From Variovorax guangxiensis (GTDB lineage Bacteria > Pseudomonadota > Gammaproteobacteria > Burkholderiales > Burkholderiaceae_C), in contig NZ_RXFT01000016.1 of NCBI RefSeq assembly GCF_003952165.1, positions 1 to 64,000 of the forward strand: a DNA stretch of 64,000 nt, given 5' to 3'. Each line of letters starts with the position of its first letter. The stretch's first letter is position 1. Shown piece after piece: positions 41,487-49,221 of this stretch. The translations under genes were made by a program, and so were the position numbers. The notes below the pieces were generated by a model. The model had not been told where the DNA came from and did not search any database. It was given only the letters and a program-made list of their open reading frames with translations.

Positions 41487-42224
41487 ATGACCACAGCCCT
41501 GCACAAAGTTCCGGCCCGCCCCGTGCTGACACTGGCCGGCCACGGACACAAGAAGCCGGACCCCGCCGCGCTCGCGCGCCGCGCCTGCTCCCCCGACAGC
41601 GAACCCGCGACCAGCGCCGCCACCACGCTGGCCATCCAGCAGCTCGCCGCCGCGTTCCAGCCTGCGTTCGGACGCATGCACGTGCTGCGCGACCTCGTCA
41701 TTCCCATGTACGAAGGCAGCGCCGTTCCCACGGCCCGCTTCGATGTTGCGCTGGTTTGCGAGGCCGGCGTGTACCTGTTCGAGGTGAAGGGCTGGCGCAA
41801 CGCGGTGGTGTATCGCAAGACCTCCACGCAAACGGTGCCGCGCTGGTTCCTGCGCCAGCACGGGCACTCGCTGGCACGCGAGGTGAAGGACCCGGCCTGG
41901 CAGTGCGGCCGCAAGACCACGCACCTGCGCAGCCTGATGCCTTCCGACCTGCGCGTGCAGTACTTCGTGATGCTGCCCTTCGACGGCGTGGAGCTCGAAG
42001 GCGTGATGCCCACCGTCGTCATCACGCCGCAAGACCTTCCCTACATCGCGCGCGTGGCGCGCAACAACGGCCGCAGCGAGCAGGGCTACCCCATGCTCGA
42101 CAACGCCGCCATCGACCGCACGCTGCAGCTGCTGACCGACCTGCAGGGCGACCTGACGGTGGACGACCACATGCGCAACTGCCGCGAGCGCACCGCGCAG
42201 CCCGGGGCCCTGAAGCTGCAATGA
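41487..42224 (+). CDS. NERD-domain nuclease-like protein (paralogue 2)
   Basis: A 245-residue protein, paralogous to 2419-3090 with a longer N-terminus. The NERD/PD-(D/E)xK residues are Asp86 (RFDVALV) and Glu99/Lys101 in VYLFEVKGW. Shared blocks include REVKDPAWQ, GRKTTHLRSL and LPYIARVARNNGR. It starts behind GAAGGAG and is followed after 4 bases by the response regulator, so translation is probably coupled. Conservation of the active-site residues in both paralogues argues for a retained enzymatic or nucleic-acid binding role, which remains unidentified. Confidence 0.85.
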   Translation: MTTALHKVPARPVLTLAGHGHKKPDPAALARRACSPDSEPATSAATTLAIQQLAAAFQPAFGRMHVLRDLVIPMYEGSAVPTARFDVALVCEAGVYLFEVKGWRNAVVYRKTSTQTVPRWFLRQHGHSLAREVKDPAWQCGRKTTHLRSLMPSDLRVQYFVMLPFDGVELEGVMPTVVITPQDLPYIARVARNNGRSEQGYPMLDNAAIDRTLQLLTDLQGDLTVDDHMRNCRERTAQPGALKLQ

Positions 42225-42228
42225 CGCG

Positions 42229-42918
42229 ATGAGCCGCATCCTGCTGGTGGAGGAAGGCCACGACGCCGCCTCGGTGCTGCTCGACGAACTGCGCCGCGCG
42301 GGGCACGAGACCGAGCACATCGAGGACGGCGCGGTCGCGCTGCACCGCATCCTGACCTCGCCGCCCGCGCTCACCCTGCTCGACGTGGAACTGCCGCGCG
42401 TCAGCGGCCTGCAGATACTGGAGAAGATCCGCGCGCGCAGCGACCACCCGATCATCATGCTGACCGCACGCGCGCAGGAGTCGGACCGGCTGCGCGGCTT
42501 CGATCTGGGCGCCGACGACTACGTGTGCAAGCCCTTCTCCCCCCGCGAGGTGGCGGTGCGCATCGACACTGTGCTGCGCCGCTACGCGCAGCGCCAGCGC
42601 GTAGCGCGCCCGGGCATGCCGATCACCTTCGGCGCGGTGCGCGGCTGCGCGATCCTCGACGGGCACTACCTGCCGCTGACGCGGCGCGAGTCGCTGCTGC
42701 TGCGCGCGCTCTCCATGGAGCCGGGCAAGGTGCTGACGCGCTCCAAGCTGCTCGAAGCTGCGTTCCCGGAAGCGCTGGACGTCAACGAGCGCGTGGTCGA
42801 TACGCACATCAAGAACCTCAGGAAGAAGCTGGCCACCGTCTCGGCCGCGCACGACTGGATCCGCTCGGTCTACGGCGTCGGCTTCGCATGGGAATCGCAG
42901 GCCAGGCAGGACGCCTGA
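42229..42918 (+). CDS. OmpR-family response regulator without an adjacent kinase (paralogue)
   Basis: A 229-residue regulator closely related to 5595-6314 and 9136-9831. Phospho-acceptor Asp52, Thr79 and Lys101 are kept; the acidic pair is Glu8/Glu9 where most receivers have Asp at the second place, which might weaken metal binding. The winged helix ends HDWIRSVYGVGFAWES. It lies four bases after the NERD gene and 38 bases before the LptD-like gene. No kinase is adjacent; cross-talk from the kinase at 7511 is inferred. Confidence 0.92.
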   Translation: MSRILLVEEGHDAASVLLDELRRAGHETEHIEDGAVALHRILTSPPALTLLDVELPRVSGLQILEKIRARSDHPIIMLTARAQESDRLRGFDLGADDYVCKPFSPREVAVRIDTVLRRYAQRQRVARPGMPITFGAVRGCAILDGHYLPLTRRESLLLRALSMEPGKVLTRSKLLEAAFPEALDVNERVVDTHIKNLRKKLATVSAAHDWIRSVYGVGFAWESQARQDA

Positions 42919-42956
42919 GCGGATACCGGCCTCTCTCCGCACATTCTTCTCTTCAC

Positions 42957-45347
42957 ATGAAACTACGCTGGCGCGGCTTGTTTCCGCTGCCGCCGATGGT
43001 GCTGCTTTCGCTGCTCATGCTGCGCGCGCAGGCGGCCACGGCACAGGAAGACACATGGACCGAGGCGCCGCTCACGCTGCACCGAACGCCCGAGCTGGCA
43101 GAGACCATTCCGCCGGCCGAGCGCGGCCTGCGCCCCAGCATCGTCGACGGCGACAGGCTCGGCGGCCGGCCCGACCTCGAAGTGACGGTGGAGGGCAATG
43201 CCACGCTGCGGCGCGGCGACACGCGCATCACCGCCGACAGGCTCGAATACCAGCCGCCGGGCGACCTCGCCACGGCCACCGGCAACGTGCACCTGAACCA
43301 GGCCGGCAACGTGTACGAGGGCCCCGAGCTGCATCTGAAGGTCGAGAGCTTCGAGGGCTTCTTCGACCATGTGCGCTACACGCTGCTGGCCAACGGTGCG
43401 CACGGCAAGGCAGAGCGCATCGACTTCGTCGATCCGAAGGTGTCGGTGGCGCGGCACGTCACCTACACCACCTGCCTGCGCGAGAACTACCCGGGCTGGA
43501 TGCCCGCGTGGATGCTCACGGCGGTCACGATGACCACCGACTCCGAGACCAACCTCGCGACCGCCACCGACGCGCAGATCACCTTCCTCGGCATCACCAC
43601 CCCGCCCATACCGTCGGTGAGCTTCCCGCTGAGCAACGCGCGCCAGAGTGGCCTGCTGCCGCCGGTGATCGGCTTCGACACCACCAACGGCTTCGAGTAC
43701 CTGCAGCCCTACTACTGGAACATCGCGCCGAACCGCGACCTCACGCTGTACCCGGAGCTCATGAGCAACCGGGGCGTGAACGTGGGCACCGAGTTCCGCT
43801 ACCTGGAGAAGACCTACAGCGGCCAGATCCGCATCGACGAGATGCCCAGCGACAGCCTGCGCGACCGCAACCGCTGGGGCCTGTGGGCCAGGCACAGCCA
43901 GCAGTTCGACCCCAAGCCCTTCGGGCTGGACTCGCTGAGCACCTCGTTCAACATCAACCGCGTGAGCGACGACGACTACTGGCGCGACTTCACGCACTCG
44001 CCCACGCTGACCTCGCGCACGCTCACCAACGAGGTGGACCTCAACTGGAGCAAGGGCGACTGGAGCGGCCAGGCGCGCACCCTCTCCTACCAGACGCTGC
44101 AATACGCGGCCTCGCCGATCACGCCCTCGTACAACCGCGTGCCGCAGATCACGGCCAACTACAACAAGTACGACTGGCACGGCTTCGACGTGTCGGGCAC
44201 GCTGGACTACTCACGCTTCGAGGTCGATTCGGCCTACTCGCCCACGCTCAACGGCATCAAGCAGCCCAATGGCGAGCGCATGGTGGGCAACCTGCAGATC
44301 AGCCGGCCGTGGATCACGCCGGGCGGCTACGTCATTCCGAAGCTGCTGCTGCACACGGCCTCCTACCAGCTCGACTCGGCGCTGGCCAGCGGCGCGACCT
44401 CCATCAGCAGCGTGGTGCCCACCGTGAGCCTCGGCAGCGGCCTGGTGTTCGAGCGCGACACCAATCTCTTCGGCCGCGCATGGCGCCAGACGCTGGAGCC
44501 ACGAGCTTTCTACGTGCGCACGCCCTACCGCGACCAGAGCCAGCTGCCGGTGTACGACACGGCCGCCAACGACATCAGCTTCGCCACGCTCTACACGGAG
44601 AACGCGTTCTCGGGCAACGACCGCATCTCCGACACCAACACGCTGACCACGGGCGTGACCACGCGGCTGATCGACCCGACCACCGGCGCCGAGTCGGCGC
44701 GCTTCGGCATCGCGCAGCGCTTGCGCTTCAGCGACCAGAACGTCACGCTGCCGGGCGGCACCGCAGTGACCGACCGCTCGGGCGATTTCATCCTCGGCGG
44801 GCAGGTGCACTGGAACCCCAAGTGGAGCATCGACGGCCTGGCCCAGTACAACATGGACACCGGCAAGAGCACGCGCGACGCGCTCACCCTGCGCTACACG
44901 CCCGCGCCGTATCACACGCTCACCGCGGCCTTCCGCTACCAGGCCGACACCACCACCACCGCGAACGACGGCACGAAGACGGTGGACTTCAACTGGCAGT
45001 GGCCGCTGAGCGAGCTGACCAGAGGGCTCTTCGGCGAAAGAAAGCCCGGCGATCCGGGCCGCTGGTACGCGGTGGGCCGGCTGAGCTACAGCCTGCACGA
45101 CCGCGCGATGTCAGACAGCCTGATCGGCGCCGAGTACAACGCCTGCTGCTGGGTCGGCCGCGTGGTGCTGGAGCGGCTGGTGTCGGGCCGCACGACGCCC
45201 GACACGCGGCTGATGTTCCAGATCCAGTTCAACGGCTTCGGCAACATCGGCTCGAACCCGACGAGCACGCTGCTGCAGAACATTCAGGGTTATCAGCCGC
45301 TGAATCCGCAGACGCAGGAGCCCAGCCGCTTCACCAACTACGACTAG
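42957..45347 (+). CDS. lptD: LptD-like LPS assembly outer-membrane protein (accessory copy)
   Basis: A 796-residue protein: signal peptide to about residue 30, an OstA/LptA-like beta-jellyroll (EGNATLRRGDTRITADRLEY, about 75-200), then the 26-strand LptD barrel. Cys173 (YTTCLRENYPGW) and the adjacent pair Cys730-Cys731 (NACCWVGRVVLERL) are kept; the usual first N-terminal Cys is absent, so only one of the two inter-domain disulfides seems possible. LptD with LptE places LPS in the outer leaflet. Housekeeping lptD is normally followed by surA and pdxA; here it ends an operon of TolC-like, NERD and regulator genes, so I infer a specialised extra copy. Confidence 0.93.
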   Translation: MKLRWRGLFPLPPMVLLSLLMLRAQAATAQEDTWTEAPLTLHRTPELAETIPPAERGLRPSIVDGDRLGGRPDLEVTVEGNATLRRGDTRITADRLEYQPPGDLATATGNVHLNQAGNVYEGPELHLKVESFEGFFDHVRYTLLANGAHGKAERIDFVDPKVSVARHVTYTTCLRENYPGWMPAWMLTAVTMTTDSETNLATATDAQITFLGITTPPIPSVSFPLSNARQSGLLPPVIGFDTTNGFEYLQPYYWNIAPNRDLTLYPELMSNRGVNVGTEFRYLEKTYSGQIRIDEMPSDSLRDRNRWGLWARHSQQFDPKPFGLDSLSTSFNINRVSDDDYWRDFTHSPTLTSRTLTNEVDLNWSKGDWSGQARTLSYQTLQYAASPITPSYNRVPQITANYNKYDWHGFDVSGTLDYSRFEVDSAYSPTLNGIKQPNGERMVGNLQISRPWITPGGYVIPKLLLHTASYQLDSALASGATSISSVVPTVSLGSGLVFERDTNLFGRAWRQTLEPRAFYVRTPYRDQSQLPVYDTAANDISFATLYTENAFSGNDRISDTNTLTTGVTTRLIDPTTGAESARFGIAQRLRFSDQNVTLPGGTAVTDRSGDFILGGQVHWNPKWSIDGLAQYNMDTGKSTRDALTLRYTPAPYHTLTAAFRYQADTTTTANDGTKTVDFNWQWPLSELTRGLFGERKPGDPGRWYAVGRLSYSLHDRAMSDSLIGAEYNACCWVGRVVLERLVSGRTTPDTRLMFQIQFNGFGNIGSNPTSTLLQNIQGYQPLNPQTQEPSRFTNYD

Positions 45348-45355
45348 AAATGGAA

Positions 45356-45449
45356 CTCCCCCAGGCTTCGCGCACTTCGTGTCGCGGCGCCAACCCCCTC
45401 ACCCGGGGGCGACACCTGCGGCCCGGCAAAGCCGGTTCCGCGGTGTCCC
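45356..45449. repeat. Dispersed intergenic repeat, copy 1
   Basis: A 94-bp sequence (CTCCCCCAGGCTTCGCGCAC to GGTTCCGCGGTGTCCC) that recurs in reverse orientation at 62664-62756 with a few substitutions. It contains CCCCCTCACCCGGGGG and related stems and lies between two convergent genes, so it may serve as a bidirectional terminator. Similar intergenic elements are common in Comamonadaceae. Confidence 0.85.
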
Positions 45450-45467
45450 ACGAACAAGCCGTGCCAG

Positions 45468-46403
45468 TCAGGCGACCGAGGAGCTTTCGCTGACCAGCCC
45501 CCACAACGCCTCCGCCACCGGCGCCATCTGCGCCTGCTGGCGGTACAGGCGTATGTCCACCGGCACGCGCCAGCCGCCCGCGCCGGCATCGACCAGCGCG
45601 CCGCCGCGCAGGTCGTCCGACACCAAACTCATCGGCAGCCATGCGAGGCCGCGGCCTTCGAGTGCCATGGTGCGCAGCAGCGCGGCATGGTGCGCGGTGA
45701 ACACGATGGACAGCGAGGTGGCGAAGTCCTTGCCGAACTCGATGTCCTGGATGGCACGCATGATGCGGCCCAGGCCCGAGGCTTCGCTGTAGGCCAGCAC
45801 GGAGGGCGACTGGCCCTTGCCCAGCGCATGCAGCGGGGCGCCGCCGGTATCGGGCGCACTCACGGGCACGAGCACGTCTTCGCTCAGCCGCCGCACGGGG
45901 TACTGCGCCTCGTCGAGCCGGCCCGGCGCATCGGCATGGCCGTGGCACAGCACGAACTGCACGCGGCGCTGCAGCATCAGGTCTTCGCAGGCGTAGGAGC
46001 TGTCGGAGACGGTCTGGATCGGGCCCATGCTCAGCCGCGATTCCACGCCGGCGAGCCAGCGCGGAAAGAAGGTGAGCGAGAGCACATGCGTGGCGGCGAA
46101 GCTCAGGCTGGCCGCGGCCAGGTCGTGCGCGGCGCGGGCCTTGATGCGCGCGGCCTCCAGGCCCGCCAGCACTTCCTGCAGCAGCGGCTGGAAGCGCTTG
46201 CCCGCAGCGGTGAGCGCGGTGGGGTGCGCGCTGCGGTCGAACAGATCGACGCCCACCCATTCCTCCAGCGAGCGGATGTGGCGGCTGAAGGCGGGCTGCG
46301 CGATGGAGCGCGCCTGCGCGGCGCGCGAGAAATTGCCGGTCTCGGCCAGGGCCAGGAAGTCTTCCAGCCATTCGAGGTCGAGGGGTCGGTTGCCGGGGCC
46401 CAT
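45468..46403 (-). CDS. LysR-family transcription regulator
   Basis: A 311-residue LysR protein: winged helix-turn-helix (LEDFLALAETGNFSRAAQAR, IAQPAFSRHIRSLEEWVG) and a co-inducer domain. Divergent from the aldolase/Bug/SDR/tartrate dehydratase cluster with a 117-base gap, so it probably controls that cluster. Start at MGPGNRPLDLEWLEDF matches the usual N-terminus length. Confidence 0.92.
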   Translation of the reverse strand: MGPGNRPLDLEWLEDFLALAETGNFSRAAQARSIAQPAFSRHIRSLEEWVGVDLFDRSAHPTALTAAGKRFQPLLQEVLAGLEAARIKARAAHDLAAASLSFAATHVLSLTFFPRWLAGVESRLSMGPIQTVSDSSYACEDLMLQRRVQFVLCHGHADAPGRLDEAQYPVRRLSEDVLVPVSAPDTGGAPLHALGKGQSPSVLAYSEASGLGRIMRAIQDIEFGKDFATSLSIVFTAHHAALLRTMALEGRGLAWLPMSLVSDDLRGGALVDAGAGGWRVPVDIRLYRQQAQMAPVAEALWGLVSESSSVA

Positions 46404-46426
46404 GCGCTGCGCGGTCGGTCGGGTTG

Positions 46427-46451
46427 AATAGTTGTATGCGATTCGAGTATT
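46427..46451. promoter_or_regulatory. Candidate LysR-binding dyad
   Basis: AATA (46427-46430) and TATT (46448-46451) flank a 17-base centre in the divergent LysR/aldolase promoter. Weak dyad; offered only because of its location. Confidence 0.25.
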
Positions 46452-46520
46452 GGACGGTCCGCACCCCGCCGGCAAAAGATGCACCCATTCCTGCACCTTG
46501 AACCACCACGGAGACACAGC

Positions 46521-47459
46521 ATGCCTTCCATCGCGAATTATCGCGGGATCATTCCCGCCATTTCCTGCCCCTTCACGGCCGACCACCGCATCGACGAACC
46601 CGCGCTGCGCAAGCTGGCCTCCTGGCTCGCCGGCCATGACGGCGTGGTGGCGGTCATGACCAACGGCCACACCGGCGAGGTGTTCTCGCTCACGCCCTCG
46701 GAGCGCGCCGAGGTCACGCGCATCGTCGCCGACGAGTTGCGCGGCCGCATGCCGGTGATCTCGTCGATCGTCTGCGAAGGCCTGGCCGAAGCCGCCGAGC
46801 ACGCCCGCGCCGCCCAGGCCGCCGGCGCGGTGGCGCTGGACGTGATGCCGCCGCACCACTGGCTGCGCTTCGGCTTCACGCCCGGCCACGCGCTGCAGTA
46901 CTTCGAGGCCATCCACCGCGCCGCGCCCGAACTGGACCTGGTCTGCCACGTGTACCCGGCCTGGACGCGCGCCTCGTATTCGTCGCAGTTGCTGGCCGAA
47001 CTGGCGCGCCTGCCCTACCTGCAGGCCTTCAAGGTGGGCCAGCGCGACATGAACAAGTACGCCCGCGACATCCAGGCGATTCGCGAGGCCGATGCCTCCA
47101 AGGCCATCCTCACCTGCCACGACGAGTACCTGCTGGCGTCGATGGTGCAGGGCGTGGACGGCGCGCTGGTCGGCTTCGCGACCTTCATCCCGCAACTCAT
47201 CATCGACCTGTGGAACGCGGTGAAGGCCGGCGACCTGAAGAAGGCGATGGCGGTGCAGGCGCTCATCACGCCGCTGAAGGACGCGGTGTACGGCGGCGGC
47301 GAGCCCACCGGCGAGGCCCACGCCCGCATGAAGGGCGGCATGTACCTGGCCGGCGTGCTGGAGAACGCCACGGTGCGCCCGCCCACGGAGGCGCCCAACG
47401 CGCGCGAGATGGACGCGCTGCGCGCCGCCGTCGAGCAGGCGGGCCTGTCGAAGCGCTGA
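46521..47459 (+). CDS. Dihydrodipicolinate synthase/N-acetylneuraminate lyase-family aldolase
   Basis: A 312-residue class I aldolase. Schiff-base Lys171 lies in LQAFKVGQRD and the catalytic Tyr is Tyr145 in CHVYPAWTR; the usual GTTGE-like loop reads TNGHTGEVFSL. Members outside lysine synthesis cleave or dehydrate keto-acids from sugars or hydroxy acids. The neighbours (Bug receptor, SDR, tartrate dehydratase) point to hydroxy-acid catabolism rather than lysine. GGAGACACAGC before the ATG. Confidence 0.9.
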   Translation: MPSIANYRGIIPAISCPFTADHRIDEPALRKLASWLAGHDGVVAVMTNGHTGEVFSLTPSERAEVTRIVADELRGRMPVISSIVCEGLAEAAEHARAAQAAGAVALDVMPPHHWLRFGFTPGHALQYFEAIHRAAPELDLVCHVYPAWTRASYSSQLLAELARLPYLQAFKVGQRDMNKYARDIQAIREADASKAILTCHDEYLLASMVQGVDGALVGFATFIPQLIIDLWNAVKAGDLKKAMAVQALITPLKDAVYGGGEPTGEAHARMKGGMYLAGVLENATVRPPTEAPNAREMDALRAAVEQAGLSKR

Positions 47460-47512
47460 CAGCAGGGGGCCGCCGCGCCCCTCGATGAAAAGAAAACCAG
47501 GAGACAAGAGAC

Positions 47513-48484
47513 ATGCAACGCAAGCACTTCCTGCGCGCCACGCTGGCCGCGCTCGCGCTGGCCGCCGTATCGACCGCCGGCCTCGCCCAGAACTGGCCCG
47601 CCCGCCCGGTGCGCATGGTGATTCCCTTCCCGCCCGGCGGCACGCTCGACACGGTCGGCCGCCTGCTGGCGCAGAAGCTGGGCGAGCAGACGGGCCAGAC
47701 CTTCATCGTGGAGAACCGCCCCGGCGGCAACGGCGTGATCGGCGCCGACGTGGTGTCGAAGGCGCCGGCCGACGGCTACACGCTGCTGTTCAACGCATCG
47801 ACCTTCACCACCGCGCCGATGACCATGAAGTCGGTGCCCTACGAGGTGGTGAGGGACTTCACCCCGGTGGCGCTGGTGGCCAAGGCGCCGCTGTCGGTGG
47901 CGGTCAACAAGAACCTGCCGGTGAACGACGTGAAGTCGCTCATCGCCTACGCCAAGGCGCACCCCGGCAAGATGACCTTCGCGGTGGGCTCCATCGGCTC
48001 GGCGGGGCACCTGTCGACCGAGCTGCTCAAGCGCGCGGGCGGCGGGCTCGACTACCTGATCGTGCCGTACAAGGGCACGGCGCCTGCCTTCCAGGACCTG
48101 ATCGGCGGGCAGATCGACGGCTTCATCGACCCGATCCTCGGCTCGCTGCAGTACCACAAGAGCGGCATGCTGAAGGTGATTGCCGTCACCTCGGCCACGC
48201 GCGCTGCCAGCCTGCCGAACGTGCCCACGGTGGGCGAGAGCATTCCGGGCTACGAGTTCTACAGCTGGTACGGCCTGTGGGGCCCGGCGAAATTGCCGCC
48301 GGCCATCACGCAGCGGCTGAACGCCGAGGTCAACAAGGCGCTGGGCACCGACATGCGCGAGACGCTGAACGCGCAGGGCCTGCTGCTGACGCCGGGCAGC
48401 GTCGAGGACTTCGCGAAGTTCCAGGCCGAGGACATGGCGCGCTCGAAGAAGATCATCACCGAGGGCAACATCCATGTCGAATGA
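47513..48484 (+). CDS. Bug/TctC-family periplasmic solute receptor
   Basis: A 323-residue receptor with a Sec signal (MQRKHFLRATLAALALAAVS) and the family pieces WPARPVRMVIPFPPGGTLDTVGR and IVENRPGGNGVIGADVV. Bug receptors bind carboxylates for tripartite TctAB uptake or for sensing; no tctA or tctB is in the window. Sits between the aldolase and an SDR it overlaps by 11 bases, so tartrate-like acids are a reasonable ligand guess. Confidence 0.94.
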   Translation: MQRKHFLRATLAALALAAVSTAGLAQNWPARPVRMVIPFPPGGTLDTVGRLLAQKLGEQTGQTFIVENRPGGNGVIGADVVSKAPADGYTLLFNASTFTTAPMTMKSVPYEVVRDFTPVALVAKAPLSVAVNKNLPVNDVKSLIAYAKAHPGKMTFAVGSIGSAGHLSTELLKRAGGGLDYLIVPYKGTAPAFQDLIGGQIDGFIDPILGSLQYHKSGMLKVIAVTSATRAASLPNVPTVGESIPGYEFYSWYGLWGPAKLPPAITQRLNAEVNKALGTDMRETLNAQGLLLTPGSVEDFAKFQAEDMARSKKIITEGNIHVE

Positions 48485-49184
48485 GTTCGCTGCAGCGCCC
48501 CACGCCGTGGTGACGGGCAGCAGCGGCGGCATCGGCCGCGCCATCGCTTCGCACCTGCTGCAGTCGGGCTGGCGCGTGAGCGGGCTGGACCTGGCCGCGC
48601 CTACCCTGTCTTCTCACGCCGGCTTCTCGCACGTGGCGGTGGACCTCAGCGACGCCGCCGCCATCGCGCGCACCGCCTCGGCGCTGCAGGACGCGGGCGC
48701 GCTGGTGCACGCGGCCGGCGTGCTGCGCGTCGGCCCGCTGGGCGAACTCGACCATGCGAGCGGCGAACTGATGTGGCGCCTGCACGTGGACGCTGCCACG
48801 CGCCTGGCCGACGCGCTCGTGCCCGCGATGGCGGCGCGTGGCAACGGCCGCGTGGTGTTCGTCGGCAGCCGCGTCGCGCAGGGCCTGCCCGGGCGCGGCC
48901 AGTACGCCGCGACCAAGGCCGCGCTGATCGCGCTCGCACGAAGCTGGGCCGCGGAAGTGGCGGCGCGCGGCGTGACCGTGAACGTGGTGTCGCCCGGCGC
49001 AACGCAGACATCGATGCTTCAGGACCCGGCCCGCGCGGGCAGCGCGCCGCGCCTGCCGCCCATCGGCCGGCTGATCCAGCCCGAGGAGATCGCGGCGCTC
49101 ACCGGCTTTCTTCTTTCGCCGCAGGCGGCGGCCATCACGGGGCAGGACATCCCGATCTGCGGCGGCTCGTCGCTGCATCTCTGA
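48474..49184 (+). CDS. Short-chain dehydrogenase/reductase
   Basis: A 236-residue classical SDR: nucleotide motif TGSSGGIGRA near residue 15, VHAAGVL (NNAG-like), catalytic Ser in VFVGSRVA and YAATKAA (Tyr-x3-Lys), and a C-terminal QDIPICGGSSLHL. It should oxidise or reduce a hydroxy-acid or polyol with NAD(P). Overlaps the Bug gene by 11 bases and precedes the tartrate dehydratase. Confidence 0.93.
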   Translation: MSNEFAAAPHAVVTGSSGGIGRAIASHLLQSGWRVSGLDLAAPTLSSHAGFSHVAVDLSDAAAIARTASALQDAGALVHAAGVLRVGPLGELDHASGELMWRLHVDAATRLADALVPAMAARGNGRVVFVGSRVAQGLPGRGQYAATKAALIALARSWAAEVAARGVTVNVVSPGATQTSMLQDPARAGSAPRLPPIGRLIQPEEIAALTGFLLSPQAAAITGQDIPICGGSSLHL

Positions 49185-49221
49185 ACCTCTTTCTCTCCCC
49201 CCTTCCACCCGGAACCCGATC

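Noticed and set aside
42926..42956. Possible motif copy before the LptD-like gene (CTCTCTCCGCACATTC)
   Set aside because: The spacing differs by one base and the first half lacks ATT; too weak to claim.
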